From NCBI GenBank assembly GCA_018340375.1, contig JAFFJZ010000009.1, forward strand, positions 20,352,501 through 20,416,500: a stretch of DNA of 64,000 nt, given 5' to 3'. Position numbers and translations under genes: made by a program. Source of the DNA: Gonatopus flavifemur. Taxonomy: Eukaryota; Arthropoda; Insecta; Hymenoptera; Dryinidae. Under the pieces are notes generated by a model. It saw only the letters and a list, made by a program, of their open reading frames with translations. It was not told the origin of the DNA and searched no databases. Numbering within the stretch: position 1 is the first letter of the stretch; each line of letters opens with the position of its first letter. Shown here piece after piece: positions 54,060 to 64,000 of this stretch.

Positions 54060-55080
54060 AATTGATCATAGAGGTTCTATTCGAGTACATTTGATCAGAT
54101 GAAGCAGGGTCCTTACAAGGGCTTTTGTACATATTGATGATATGTCAAAAAAAAGACGAAACATGAGTATTGTTAGACCAATAACTATACCCACAGAGCA
54201 CAAATGTTCTTTGAAAAACCTGTTATTCCTCAAGAATAATGAAGTTCTTAAACTGTTTCTTTTGTGTTGCATGAGACATTTTTTAGAATACTATAAAATA
54301 TCTTTCAGAATGCTTATTTGCACGATATCTTTTAGAAATCTTTGTACTGTGTGGGTATTGACAAAATGCCATTTTTTTCATTTCTAGCATGATCAAAGGA
54401 TGATGTGAGTGATGTTAATTGAGGTTGATTGCGAATACATACTCTGTTGAAAATGGTTGTTAGATTCAGTCAAAAAGTAGTTGTCAAATTTTGATGGGCG
54501 GTTTTTGTTCCTAGGAATCCGGTTGAATACTGACAAACTTTCTACTTGATTTTATCTGAAATTGCCAAATTGGAATATCCTGTCAAAAGCTAGTAAAAGA
54601 ACCTTTGTCAGTATTCCAATTTGGCAATTCCGGACAAAACCGAGTGGGAAATTTTTCAATTTCTAATCAAATTACAACAGATAAAAACCGCTCAAAACCT
54701 GATCACTATTTTTTTACTGGATCTGATGGACATTTTCAATAGGGTATTATTATGGAGGTAGAAGTGGTACGCCAATTCCATCATAATAGAAAAGATATAC
54801 ATATTATAGTGGAGATGATTTCACTATCATAAAAAATGGCGGTGATAGTAATATGGATGAACATGAACACTGCAATGATTGGATTCCTTGAATGTTTGAT
54901 GTTGATAGAGGTATGACAATTGTCAACGAATTATATTGTTGAATATAGCTCCAAACTTTTTTATGAAACTTTAACCCTGGAGTGATCGTGTCGAAAATGG
55001 AGGTATTTTTTAACCTCAAATATTTCGAAGATGAGCAATATTTTCGTTCAAAACTTTGCGCGTATGTCTCAAGAACTATT
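54060..55080. other. stretch without gene, one MITE-like palindrome
   Basis: 54489-54697 carries inverted ends TTTTGATGGGCGGTTTTT and TTTTGAGCGGTTTTT, and inner inverted words ATTGCCAAATTGGAATA/TATTCCAATTTGGCAAT, so it is probably a 209-bp MITE. 54740-54840 has short TTATTATGGAGG/TCATAAT repeats. No coding frame is supported. Confidence 0.5.
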
Positions 55081-55089
55081 CAATAGTCC

Positions 55090-55317
55090 TAGAGACCCTC
55101 TAGGTTAAGATCGGCCAACACCCCGCCATATTGTGCTGCTTCGGCAAAACCGGGAATATCTTGTTTTGGAGGAGGCAATGGAAGATAAACTGCGTCCTTT
55201 TCTACCTCCATAAATGTCCTTCTCGCACTTCCGGTCTTGCCGAAGGAACAACCAATCAAACGTCAACCAATCAAAAATCGCTCACTCTTTGGCCGATCTC
55301 TACCTAGAGGATCTCTA
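55090..55317. mobile_element. 228-bp hAT-type MITE with perfect 8-bp target duplication
   Basis: AATAGTCC stands at 55082-55089 and 55318-55325. The ends are TAGAGACCCTCTAGGT and, from the right, TAGAGATCCTCTAGGT. A 15-bp direct duplication (CCAATCAAACGTCAACCAATCAAA) lies near 55250. An older inverted copy is at 48724-48933. Confidence 0.85.
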
Positions 55318-55329
55318 AATAGTCCTACT

Positions 55330-56205
55330 TATTTTCATAGTATTTTCATAGTTAATTCTAATCAGCAAAGATGAAATATTGTGGAAACTTCAAAATGCAT
55401 GAGTGACATATGTCAGCCACGCGACCACTCCAGGGTTAATAAAATACTGAAATTACTCTTTTCAAAAATTTCTTTGAATGTTTCAAAATTTTAGTATGTG
55501 ATATTTAATTCCAAAGATCCCATATTTTGTTCAGGATTCTATCAGAATCCATTACTGACTATTGTGTGTTATTTTCTCAAGTTACATAATGATATGAAAT
55601 TAGGGATAGTTCTACAGTTATCATAATACCGGAACGTCTACTTACCTGGAGAATATTTATGGAATGATTGATTTCAATTGCGACGAAGAACTATCCGTGT
55701 GGAGCGATTTTCAAATCACCCCACATTCTTCGCCGATACTTTAAACCACTTTTTTTATGATGAGAGTAATAAAATATCGTACACAATTTTTTATTTCCAC
55801 TGCTGCGAATCCGGAAAATTCTTATCCATATTCAACCTTAAAGTTGGAATGCTCGTATTCAACACTTTTCACCATGCTCTTTCCTTTTTCGATTCATAAG
55901 ATGGATTTTATTATTACTGTTTTGAAATCTTGAGAGAATTCATTTATTTTCGTAAACATTTGATACATACATTTTGAGATCTGATGCTATGTTATTTCAT
56001 CCAAGATTCAATATTCTTTTATATGCACTGATTCGATATAAATCCACATAATACACTCTTTTCAGTCTTATATGAAAAAAATCGTTTATATGATTCGATA
56101 AACAAGCAATCAGGCCCAACTGCAATGAAGATTTTTGAATAATGTGTACTTCATCTCAAAGTGATTCGTTTTCGATATTATTGTGAAGAAACGCCATGCC
56201 ATTCT
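55330..56205. other. AT-rich stretch without supported feature
   Basis: Only short frames with no domain; the one at 55678-55899 is hydrophobic and Phe-rich by chance composition. Confidence 0.4.
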
Positions 56206-56212
56206 GGTTTAA

Positions 56213-56339
56213 GGAGTGGACACACAAACGCATAGTTGTGATACATAAGCATGAGCAAAATGCGCCGAACCCATCATGTTGTCTCCACGCATTCCGCTTG
56301 TGCTAATGCATCGCGTTCATGTGTTTGTGTGTCTAGGCC
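56213..56339. mobile_element. 127-bp TTAA-flanked MITE
   Basis: TTAA at 56209-56212 and 56340-56343 is the target site of piggyBac-type transposases. The ends GGAGTGGACACACAAAC and GGCCTAGACACACAAAC (from the right) match at 13 of 17. A related palindrome with GCGCAAAAT/ATTTCGCC words follows at 56346-56460. Confidence 0.5.
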
Positions 56340-56344
56340 TTAAG

Positions 56345-56990
56345 GTACTAAGGCGCAAAATAGCATAGTAATGAGAATAAGTGAATGTGCAGAGCTTATT
56401 TTTGAAAATGTGCGCATTTCGCCTGTGCTTATGTTCATGCTTAGTCCTTTAGGCAAGATTGTAGTTATCATCGCATTTCGAACTGAGTAATTCATATTTC
56501 AATGTTCATTTTGTGTTATGTAGGTGCGACAATAATGAAAACTGATCAATATTGACTCATGAATTCATTTACAGGTTGGAAATCCCATACTCCATATGTG
56601 TTAGGGAAAGGAGCTGTCCTGTTTCCCCGTCTGTTCTGCATTTTCCTTTCTTGCTTTCTCTTGATTCTTCCTCTTACTTCAGTACTTCTCCATTTCCTTT
56701 CTTATATATTCTCAGTACTCTCAGTTACTAGATCATTGATTCAGTATATTCATTAAAAAGAATACTGAGGTATCAAAAGCGCTATGTTCAGCTGCTAAGG
56801 TGCTAGATTATCACCTGAATACAATCATTGAGAGAGTATTCAAACATTGAAAAGCGCTAACGGCTGCTAATGCGCTGTAAGATTGAGGATATTTGTGGTC
56901 TCGTCAATTTTCAGCTGCTCATTTATTATATGTCGATACAAAACGATAACAATGAATATTAAGAAAAAATCAAAACATTTATTGCATCAC
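56345..56990. other. stretch without supported gene
   Basis: A plus-strand frame at 56559-56756 is hydrophobic (Leu/Phe/Ser) but without recognisable domain. GCGCTA words at 56781, 56856 and 56872 are scattered. The 5' end of the Helitron-type element may lie here but could not be placed. Confidence 0.4.
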
Positions 56991-56998
56991 CATTCAAG

Positions 56999-57530
56999 AT
57001 GAATAATAATTGTGTTTTGAGTGCATACAATATTCAAATTCTAACTACAGGTAATTGGTTGACAGATGAACATATAGAGCATTTTCATAATTCGCTAGAA
57101 CAGTATTCGGATTATAAACCTCGAGAAACTTGGAGAATTCAATTACCTGACACAATCGAGCCTGTCCTGGAGAATCAAAAGCATATTCAGATTTTGCATA
57201 AAAGTGACGATTTTAGGACTATTGCAGGTGGACATTGGGTTTGCAGTTATTACAATACACTAAATATTTATATTTATGATTCCCTGAATTCGGAACAGTT
57301 ACATGGACATTATGAAACTTTCTTGAAAAAATTATATCCTCTTCACTTGTTTTCGTTGGAAGAAAAGGTGGAGTTTCCACAAGTCCAAACCCAACCCAAC
57401 GGTCGAGACTGCGGAGTATTTGCAATCGCTTCCGCAGTATCATTATTGTTCACATCCTCATTTATTAAAGATGCTTTTAACAAATCGTATTGAACATTTC
57501 CCATATGTAATTCGAATTGAAGATTCATTT
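56999..57530 (+). pseudogene. Ulp1-like (C48) cysteine protease domain, frameshifted at its end
   Basis: The frame begins with ATG at 56999 and shows the C48 catalytic set: His79 (GGHWVC), Asp94 (IYDSL), Gln132 (TQPNGRDCG) and Cys138. Ulp1-family enzymes remove SUMO/ubiquitin-like modifiers or cut after Gly-Gly; in transposons the role is unknown. After residue 157 the frame shifts near 57450-57470; the conserved continuation PHLLKMLLTNRIEHFP is in the neighbouring frame. The catalytic residues themselves are intact. It lies upstream of Helitron Rep on the same strand. Confidence 0.8.
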
Positions 57531-58328
57531 CTCACTCTCCCTGACACAAAGTTGGATAAATCGTTCGGATCATATACGGAGAGTGGGGAAGAAAAGATAC
57601 AAGTCGATGGGAAAAATTGTAAGGCTAAGGATATTTCAAAAAAAGCTAAATTTGAATCCAGCATACTATCAGGGTCCAGGAGTGATCAACCAGTTCGTTC
57701 CACTTCAATGAACAGATGGGAGGAAGATCATGATCTTGTAAAAAAATAGTCAACATTCGATGTGTTGTGTTGATTCTTCGGGAAAAATGATTGATTAATC
57801 TAATAGGAGTGAGCTCAAAACTGGAAACGTAAAATTTAATGGAACACATTCGCAGGTACATGTTAATAATGTAAATAACATCAAGCAAAACGATTCCGAA
57901 CAGGGGATAAATGATCTTCCATCCGATGGGAATTTGAAAAAAGATTATGATTGTATAAATTACACAAATCCTACTCAAGACACTTAAACATCAACTACAA
58001 ATTCATCTGCTGCTACTGTTCCTCAATTCAAAGTACCTTCTTCAGGCGAAATTGATCCTAAAAAATGTTCGCAGCACAACGTAAACAATATTTGTTGTGA
58101 AAGCAGTAGAGATCCAGATGAAAGGGAACTATATAACAAAAGTCACTATGAGAAAAACAAAGGAGAAATTTGTCGAAGAAGAGAATCTGCCTATGAAAAA
58201 AAAGGTCACAAGCAGAAGAAAATTGGTGAAGAAATGAAAATTCTTCCAGATAACACTTTGATGATATCGAATGGACATCCAGTGATCATTCAAAGCATGT
58301 TCTCGAATCTTACACATTCTAAATTGAC
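57531..58328 (+). pseudogene. linker region of the Helitron-type gene
   Basis: Short open pieces rich in Ser, Lys, Glu and Asn alternate between frames. Near 58055-58240 a readable segment has Cys-containing and basic sequence (CSQHNVNNICCESSRD, KKGHKQKKIGEE). It ends at the palindrome boundary 58329. No domain is recognised. Confidence 0.45.
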
Positions 58329-58647
58329 AGGGGGCCAGAGCAACCAAACCAAACCAGAACCAAACCACCTTTCGTTCTCGGATTCTGCTCCGCCGTGCCT
58401 GCTCACTGAATGACAACTATCTTCTTCTGTGTTGCAGGTAGGTGTCCCCCGGCCCAGAACACACACCGTCGATTATTGGAGAGTTTTATAAATATCCCAA
58501 TAATCGACGGTGTGTGTTCTGGGCCGGGGGACACCTACCTGCAACACAGAAGAAGATAGTTGTCATTCAGTGAGCAGGCACGGCGGAGCAGAATCCGAGA
58601 ACGAAAGGTGGTTTGGTTCTGGTTTGGTTTGGTTGCTCTGGCCCCCT
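58329..58647. repeat. perfect palindrome, 151-bp arms and 17-bp loop
   Basis: 58329-58479 and 58497-58647 are exact reverse complements as far as I can read them, starting AGGGGGCCAGAGCAACC on both strands, separated by AGAGTTTTATAAATATC. The arm next to the minus-strand ORF contains its last codons and stop plus 66 bp beyond. The other arm is thus an inverted copy of the ORF's 3' end. Perfect identity implies a very recent event, gene conversion, or an assembly/cloning artefact. A copy-back (snap-back) of a nucleic acid end would give this shape. Confidence 0.9.
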
Positions 58648-59060
58648 CCGTCCCCTAATGTTGGTGGGTGAGCGAGTTTTGAGGTAGCGGTGACCTTGAA
58701 CTCCTCTGGCTGCAATTTGAAGATCAGCTTCCCGACGAAGTTGACAGCTGCGACGTTGGCTTGAGTAGACTGGTTGATACACTGGACTCTCGCCAGCGGG
58801 AACCCAGTATTTGTACCGAGCGCGAAGGGAACTGCGATCCTTGGTCGTACTTTCACTTTTGTGGGGGTAACCCCCACCAACCGCGGACCACTTGTAGCGA
58901 TCGGGTTGATGTTACTCGTCGGGCCGAATATATCTATAACGACACAGGCTGCCATTGCATGGTGTGCAACGACCTCAACATCCACTCCCATCACTTGAAA
59001 AGCTCGGTCGCTCGGAATGATTGCATCTCTCCTGTCCTGATTTGCAATCAGCTGATTCTT
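58563..59060 (-). CDS. unidentified GC-richer ORF inserted in the Helitron remnant
   Basis: The minus-strand frame is open from 59231 to a stop at 58563-58565; its protein-like core starts about 59060 because upstream codons are antisense to Helitron sequence. The core is rich in Val, Ala, Pro and Thr with alternating hydrophobic residues (VDVEVVAHHAMAACVVIDIF, VNFVGKLIFKLQ), suggesting beta-strands, and ends with a Pro/Asn/Ser-rich tail. GC content is visibly above the flanks. No start ATG or family is recognised. The beta-rich pattern faintly resembles small-virus coat proteins, an unproven impression. The plus strand is also partly open, so even the coding strand is not certain. Confidence 0.35.
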   Translation of the reverse strand, partial: KNQLIANQDRRDAIIPSDRAFQVMGVDVEVVAHHAMAACVVIDIFGPTSNINPIATSGPRLVGVTPTKVKVRPRIAVPFALGTNTGFPLARVQCINQSTQANVAAVNFVGKLIFKLQPEEFKVTATSKLAHPPTLGDGGGQSNQTKPEPNHLSFSDSAPPCLLTE

Positions 59061-59149
59061 TCCAAGTCGTTGATAGTGAGCATCAAAAGTGGCAATACGA
59101 TATTCATTATCTTGGCAATGATGAAATTTATTTGATACAACAGTTTCTG

Positions 59150-59960
59150 AAATCGAACACTCTACAACTATTGAACCAACAAAAACTGACCATGTGCACG
59201 GAACAAGTGATCGCAGACGAAAAATATCCAACTCAGTTTTGAAAAATGAAAAGTATTGTGAAGCACGTCAACAAAAAGTGATAGAAGTAGTGAAGAAGCA
59301 TTACAAAGCACACATAGCCGATATATTGGAAAAGAGGAAAAAAAGTATTATTCACTAAATAAAGGAGAAATTTTGGAAAATAAGAAATCTCGTTTGAAAA
59401 CGAAAAAAAAAACAAATTCGTCAAAACAACAAGGATTATTATAAAACTAATGAAACAAAATTGCGTAAAAAACAAGCGAATTACTATAAAATTAATCGAA
59501 AGGAAATTCTTGTAAAAAAGCGGGGGTATTATGGAGAAAATAAATCTTATATTATTCAAAAAGCGAAAGACTACCACATGGCACGTCGAGAGAATCGTCT
59601 TGAAAGACTTGCATCTCGTACTTCTGCAATAGCTATAATCAAAAAGTATCATCGTATTGCTCTTATAAATAATAAGATACCGACTGAGAATTCTAAAGAA
59701 ACGTATATTAGGAACTTATCCAAAGTTCGTTTGGGATCATCTTTGGGAGCGAGTCGAGTAGAAGCTGAACGTACAGTCAAGTGGTGCTGCCATGTTAGAG
59801 AAATATACACTTTGAAAACCAGAAGATTATTGAGAGAGGTGAAACAAAAGGTGGAAGTTGCTTCAATCCGCGTAGCAGAATGTTCAGAACTTGATGATAA
59901 AATCAATGCCTCATGTGAGAAATCAATGCACACTTCTTTATCGGAATCATATTTTTTATA
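59150..59960 (+). pseudogene. Lys/Tyr-rich repeat region of the Helitron-type gene
   Basis: Coding resumes with SDRRRKISNSVLKNEKYCEARQ (short pieces) and becomes a repeat of YYK.N..E...KK units (NYYKINRKEILVKKRGYY) at 59430-59560, followed by RRENRLERLASRTS and a helical segment to a stop at 59959-59961. Such basic YY-repeat regions precede Rep in many arthropod Helitron genes and probably bind DNA. Stops and frameshifts occur at 59355 and 59390. Confidence 0.6.
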
Positions 59961-60239
59961 GACTGGATATAATCCTCTAAAATGTTCAGATCCAATTGTA
60001 ATAAATTAAAAAGGTTAAAGCACGAATATTCCACCCCTTTTGAAATCGAAAAATAAAACAAATAAAAACCTGGTCTTGTAATCATCTTTGCAAGACGAAA
60101 AATCTCGACGTTTTGTATAATTGACAAAGTTTTTCTCAACAATTGTTGAATTGTTGACCGAAGAAAACACGGCAATTATATTCTCAAGTGCATAATTGTT
60201 GTGATAGGGTAAATAAATACTGAAAAACTTGGCCATTCT

Positions 60240-60780
60240 CATGCTTGTTATATAGACCCTGGTTGTTGTCATTCAAAATCCTTAGCTCTCGAAATTTCAT
60301 CGTCTCATTTTCCAGATTTACGAAATATAAAAAGAGTTATATATAAAATCACCGATTTTCACAAGTATATAAATAATTTAGATAAAGCTTTGAACGACAC
60401 CGATCTCGAAACCCTTCAAGAGATATCTCGCAAAACTCAAGAAGAAGCTGCAGCATTAGCGGAAAATAATGCTGGAATTAATCTGAACGAAGAACAGATA
60501 ATATCTGGAAATAACTCAGCTTTTAAAGCGGTATTGGGACGGTCTATGGACACACCGCGTTTTGCATGTATTTCCTGTGAAAAAGTGCGATCTCACAAAT
60601 AACACAATTCAACGATTATGAAAGAATTCTTATTCGGAGAGCGAAGGCATTTCAAACAATACAAAAGATGGGTACAGTCATGAATAAGAATATGCCTCAT
60701 AAACACATGGTATCAAAATCCAAAGGTGGAACATCCCATTTTCCCTTACCATTACAAGAAACTTGAGAAAAGTTTTGTGC
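60240..60780 (+). pseudogene. middle region of the Helitron-type gene, with Cys segment
   Basis: GHSHACYIDPGCCHS near 60235-60280 and FACISCEKVRSHK at 60560-60600 give Cys/His clusters, followed by a stop; further pieces (CYDRTFEFE) lie in other frames up to 60760. The order matches the region before the Rep domain in Helitrons. At least three breaks are visible. Confidence 0.5.
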
Positions 60781-60793
60781 TACGACAGAACCT

Positions 60794-61908
60794 TTGAATT
60801 TGAGTAATGAATTTTACATCTCAATGCGCGGCATTCCAACTGAATCCAAAATAATTTGGGAGAAATTAGTTGACATTCAAAAGCTTTGGAACGCATCACT
60901 ATGGCTGGAAGAGAATAATCCTTTGTATTCGGAGATTATTCCACCTGAATCACATAATTTATTGCTGGATCGCGAGTTACCGGATGTACTTTTTCAAGAA
61001 GAAGAATCTATGGTAGTAAACAATAGTGAATCGGATGACCGAGTGAAAGCAGAATAGCATGTGTTTCTTGATGTTTGTGATAGTGATAAAGCTGCTTCAT
61101 TAACCCAAAAACAACGATCTGATGCGTGGTTTGATCAATTCACAATTCATCCGATGTATGATGAAAGGATTAATGAATCTGCTACTAAATTTTATCAAAT
61201 GATGAAAATTGATGATATTCCATTAGATAATCGCGGGAAAACTTTAGATTTGATGTGTTTCCCTGATTTATATCCTTATGGAGTTGATGGCTAGCATGGA
61301 AATAGATCCGTACGTTCGAATGATTTTGAATCCATGAGAGCAAAATTGATGTCCAAACTTCCTCAGTTCCGGATAAACATACAATAAAGTTTCTATTTAT
61401 TACATGATACAAATATGCGACAATTGAATGCTGGAATTTCCCACAAAATGAATATCACAAATCCTCGAGAAAAATATACAGCTGCTTCTTATTTAGATCA
61501 GCTTTCAAAAGAACAACTTGAAACAAACTTGAGTACCATATTTTCAAGATTACGAAATACAGAACAGTATTGGAGAAAGCCCAGGAATGATGTGGGTAGT
61601 ATGATTCATGATCATGGGCCAGCTACATGGTTTCTTACATTCAGTCCGAGTGAATGGTTATGGACAGATTTGATTGAATATCTTCATGGAATCGATGGGC
61701 CCTCTTCTTTCAAAAAATCTGCCAATGAACTTATTGCTCTGACCCCATTCCAACTCCTCGGTTTGTTGAAAATGAGTTCTAAGCTATGCTCAATTTCATT
61801 TGTTCATCCGACGATCCAATCGGGAAAGTTGTTCACTACTTTCGGCGCCGAGAATATCAAGGTAGAGGAACACAACATTTCCATCTCTTGATTTGGACAG
61901 ATGCTCCT
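60794..61908 (+). pseudogene. Helitron Rep N-terminal domain with HUH motif
   Basis: Frames 60794-61054, 61058-61291 and 61415-61888 are collinear. They carry RGIPTESKIIWEKL, MCFPDLYPYGVDG, LHDTNMRQLNAGI and then the signature GPATWFLTFSPSEWLW. Near 61832-61905 another frame reads YFRRREYQGRG followed by HFHLL, the two-His HUH motif that coordinates the metal in rolling-circle replication. The catalytic tyrosines and the helicase would follow but are cut off at 61908. Stops at 61055-61057, 61292-61294 and 61385-61387 and a frameshift near 61820 make it inactive. Confidence 0.85.
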
Positions 61909-61955
61909 ATCAAGGGACGCGGTAGCGTCTCGACGTCAAGTACATGGAAATAACA
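61909..61955 (+). repeat. shared repeat end with hairpin, copy 2
   Basis: ATCAAGGGACGCGGTAGCG and CTCGACGTCAAGTACATGG match 27862-27905. The hairpin core here is GACGC-GGTA-GCGTC with one changed base in the outer stem. It begins exactly where Helitron coding similarity stops, so it marks an insertion or deletion junction. Confidence 0.55.
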
Positions 61956-61959
61956 TTTT

Positions 61960-64000
61960 TTCATATAAATTGTATATTAAGTGCAAATGCAAATGTCGCT
62001 GCCGCTTCTCTTTTACAGTGAGTTTGGAGGTTCAGTTTTTATTCCTTGAATTGTTTCGATGTGATCACTTATTTCAAATATAAACCAATTTCATTCTGTA
62101 GATACGATTTTTTGCTTTCGATTGAGATATCTTCCAATCCAACCGGTGGAGTATTCACTGAGATACCTTTGTTTCGATTCTATTTTGTATCATAATATTT
62201 CAGATTCGATTCTGATTTGCGTTTTTCAGTGCCTCGAAATATTTTCTTCGTGACTGTTAGAAACTCGACTTTCAGTTGTATCAATCGATAACACAATTTC
62301 GGAACATAACCTGAACGCGATCAGCTGTAATCCGAAGACACGTGTTTCATTGAAATGTCAATACAACCCAAACAAATTTGTGAGAGAGTGAGAGATTATT
62401 TTTCTTTTGATTGAAAGTCAAGAAGTATTATCACACGCCGATACAAAATTTCGAATTTAATAAATTCTTCCCATTAAAATATGGAGTTCATTTATTTTCA
62501 TAAAATTAAAACAGTTTCAAAATTTATTGTGTGAAGTGGAAGAGTACTTTTATGCGTGCACCTACGTGAAAAAGAAATTGCACGTGATTCCACATGAAGA
62601 TTTTGAAGATAGCAAGGATGAAAGTGAAAAACTGGATAGGATCACATAATCAGATGAGTTTATTCACTATTTTCGTGTCTTTCACAAAATAGAAAATGTT
62701 TTGGTATAAGAAATTTACTTTGTGGTTAATTTTTTATGTTTCAGATCAGAACCTCTGCAACTATGGTAATATTAGCGACAGTTCTGGCTTCTGCAATCTG
62801 CAATCATAATATTAGTGGATGATACTCTATAATCACATCCAGAGCAGTAGCAGGTACAGCCCCCACAACCCACATGCGACCCTTGTTGTAAGTGAATTAT
62901 TCAAGTTACGGGCATCTGCCAACTCCACATTCCTCAACCTATGAGTGAATATTCTTATTCTACCTCTGTTCTCCTGTCAACGAGGTTTTTTAACGACGAT
63001 GGAACAGACAAATCCCTCGCCATTATGATTATGTATTATCCTTGAAAATGGCCGAAACTCGGTCGAAACGTCAGATTATACTTTTTTAAATAAAAGTTAT
63101 TCGCCATTACCCGCGATATTGGACTTCTTCTATCCATCAATATTTATGATTCCTTGAATCGTGCGAGAGGGCTATAATTATTTTCTCTTCTTAGTACTCA
63201 AATGTCATCTCAAAGACATCATCTCCATCTTGACCATTTCAACTTTTCTGAAAATCAATTCTCCTAATCATTATAATTTGTACCTTATCTCAAACTGGAA
63301 GTCAAACTAAAAACAATTCTCCAAATACAGTTTCATGAAGTATTTCGATTCCATATCCAGCATTGTAGACATTGGATATATCACACAATGAAACAATCAC
63401 AAGAAAGATCATGAGAATCGCAACAGATGACAGTACAATGATTTTCCATGATTGACAATGTATTGGATCATCACGATGCTTCAAAAACTCATTGACTTAA
63501 GAAATAAACATGATGCCGTTATTGGCCCTTCAATGGGGAACAATGCATACTGAGTGTTATTACAGATCTTGTAATGGCCCAATATTATTGCAGAATGTAT
63601 TTTGTGAAAATTTCGATTTGAAGACTTGAAGCAACGCATTGTGATCCTACATGATAAATTGACCTGTTTTCTTTTTGCCGTGGACTGGAACAGTATGTGA
63701 AGATTGAATAACTCCTTGAGGAGCATTTGAAAAAATGGGTGAAATCCCCCCAAAAAAACTTCAAAAAAGTAAAAAAACAACGCCAAGTACATGAAAAAGT
63801 ATCACAAAAGTATTTCAGTTTATTAATTTCGTTGATGAACTCCATTTTCCTTTCTCATATTATGTGATCAGCCAAAAAAAAACATCAGAGGAAAAAAAAA
63901 GATGTAAAACCACTATCAAGTACCAAGTACACTTGACTGCATAATAGTTCCTTGAATATATCAATTTATATGTTGAATAAATACCATGAGTCAACAATAC
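61960..64000. other. AT-rich end of window, no supported gene
   Basis: At 63050-63080 the words GGCCGAAACTCGGTCGAAACGTC followed by TTTTTTAAATAAAAG resemble 3' ends of some arthropod LINEs, but no coding part is attached. The minus-strand frames at 63302-63845 show no domain. Confidence 0.4.

Larger units (their letters stand above)
56999..61908 (+). mobile_element. decayed Helitron-type element, helicase part missing
   Basis: All same-strand coding remnants fit one large Helitron gene: a Ulp1-like protease, a Lys/Tyr-rich repeat region, a Cys-containing segment, and the Helitron Rep N-domain with the HUH motif. It ends abruptly at 61908, where an unrelated repeat (also at 27862) begins, so the second half of Rep and the Pif1-type helicase are lost. 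A palindrome plus foreign ORF (58329 to about 59050) splits it. The element ends (TC start, CTRR end with hairpin) were not found, so the outer limits are those of coding remnants only. Confidence 0.75.

Noticed and set aside
57420..57749. A separate gene in the frame overlapping the protease end
   Set aside because: Its first part (PHLLKMLLTNRIEHFP) is the natural continuation of the protease after a frameshift, so it is the same gene.
58429..58448. Pyrimidine tract, CAG and GTAGGTG in succession, like a recursive (zero-exon) splice site
   Set aside because: It lies in one arm of the perfect palindrome inside a dead transposon, with no neighbouring exons that would use it.
1..64000. CRISPR array, bacterial operons or phage genes
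   Set aside because: No regularly spaced short repeats with unique spacers were seen, and introns, TE content and polyadenylation words show a eukaryotic nuclear genome.

Overview
The window is eukaryotic and almost certainly from an insect (or another arthropod) nuclear genome. It is AT-rich and has GT-AG introns, AATAAA signals and microsatellites. It is packed with arthropod-type transposable elements: two Ty3/gypsy LTR retrotransposons, two mariner copies, a DD41D Tc1/mariner-like element with very long inverted repeats, a decayed Helitron, two non-LTR fragments and at least fifteen MITE or foldback repeats. I see no complete, recognisable conserved host gene. Nearly every long reading frame belongs to a broken mobile element. 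The species cannot be named from this sequence alone.

Layout. 1-1.3 kb: nothing recognised. 1.3-7.45 kb: gypsy element A on the plus strand, both LTRs present, interrupted by a 127-bp MITE in gag and by a deleted mariner between protease and RT. 7.5-12.4 kb: AT-rich, with small MITEs and one candidate two-exon microgene (9858/10136-10374) whose ATG would be created by splicing. 12.4-15.85 kb: unassigned block with slightly higher GC and short protein-like frames on both strands. 17.16-23.86 kb: gypsy element B on the minus strand, with a Lys-tRNA-type primer site, 5' LTR, gag, protease, RT, RNase H, integrase and a third ORF, but no 3' LTR that I can find. 23.9-31.4 kb: tandem duplications, a CpG-rich promoter-like block with a possible first exon at 27.14 kb, and a 503-bp palindromic MITE.

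31.4-41.4 kb: a tandem array of about 770-bp units split by an 8.2-kb block with matching inverted ends. Inside that block lie a MITE carrying an ORF1-only LINE (with 14-bp target duplications) and several foldbacks. 41.5-43 kb: a MITE and a minus-strand, two-exon Gln-rich/RGG coding region. 43.8-50 kb: paired foldback repeats and the DD41D element. 50.37-51.66 kb: a 1286-bp Mos1-like mariner. 52.3-54.05 kb: a long-TIR element with a nested MITE, then a 5'-truncated LINE reverse transcriptase. 54-57 kb: MITEs. 57-61.9 kb: the remains of a Helitron-type element with a Ulp1-like cysteine protease, a basic repeat region and the Rep HUH domain. It is split by a perfect 151-bp palindrome attached to a GC-richer foreign ORF. 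61.9-64 kb: nothing firm.

Working relations. In gypsy A and B, gag, protease, RT/RNase H and integrase once served one replication cycle; both copies are inactivated by stops, frameshifts and insertions. The mariners, the DD41D element and the MITEs are cut-and-paste units, and several nest inside older elements, which gives a relative chronology. The most interesting items for follow-up are the palindrome plus foreign ORF at 58.3-59.1 kb, the splice-made start codon gene at 9.86-10.37 kb, the ORF1-only LINE at 33-34.6 kb, and the third ORF of gypsy B.
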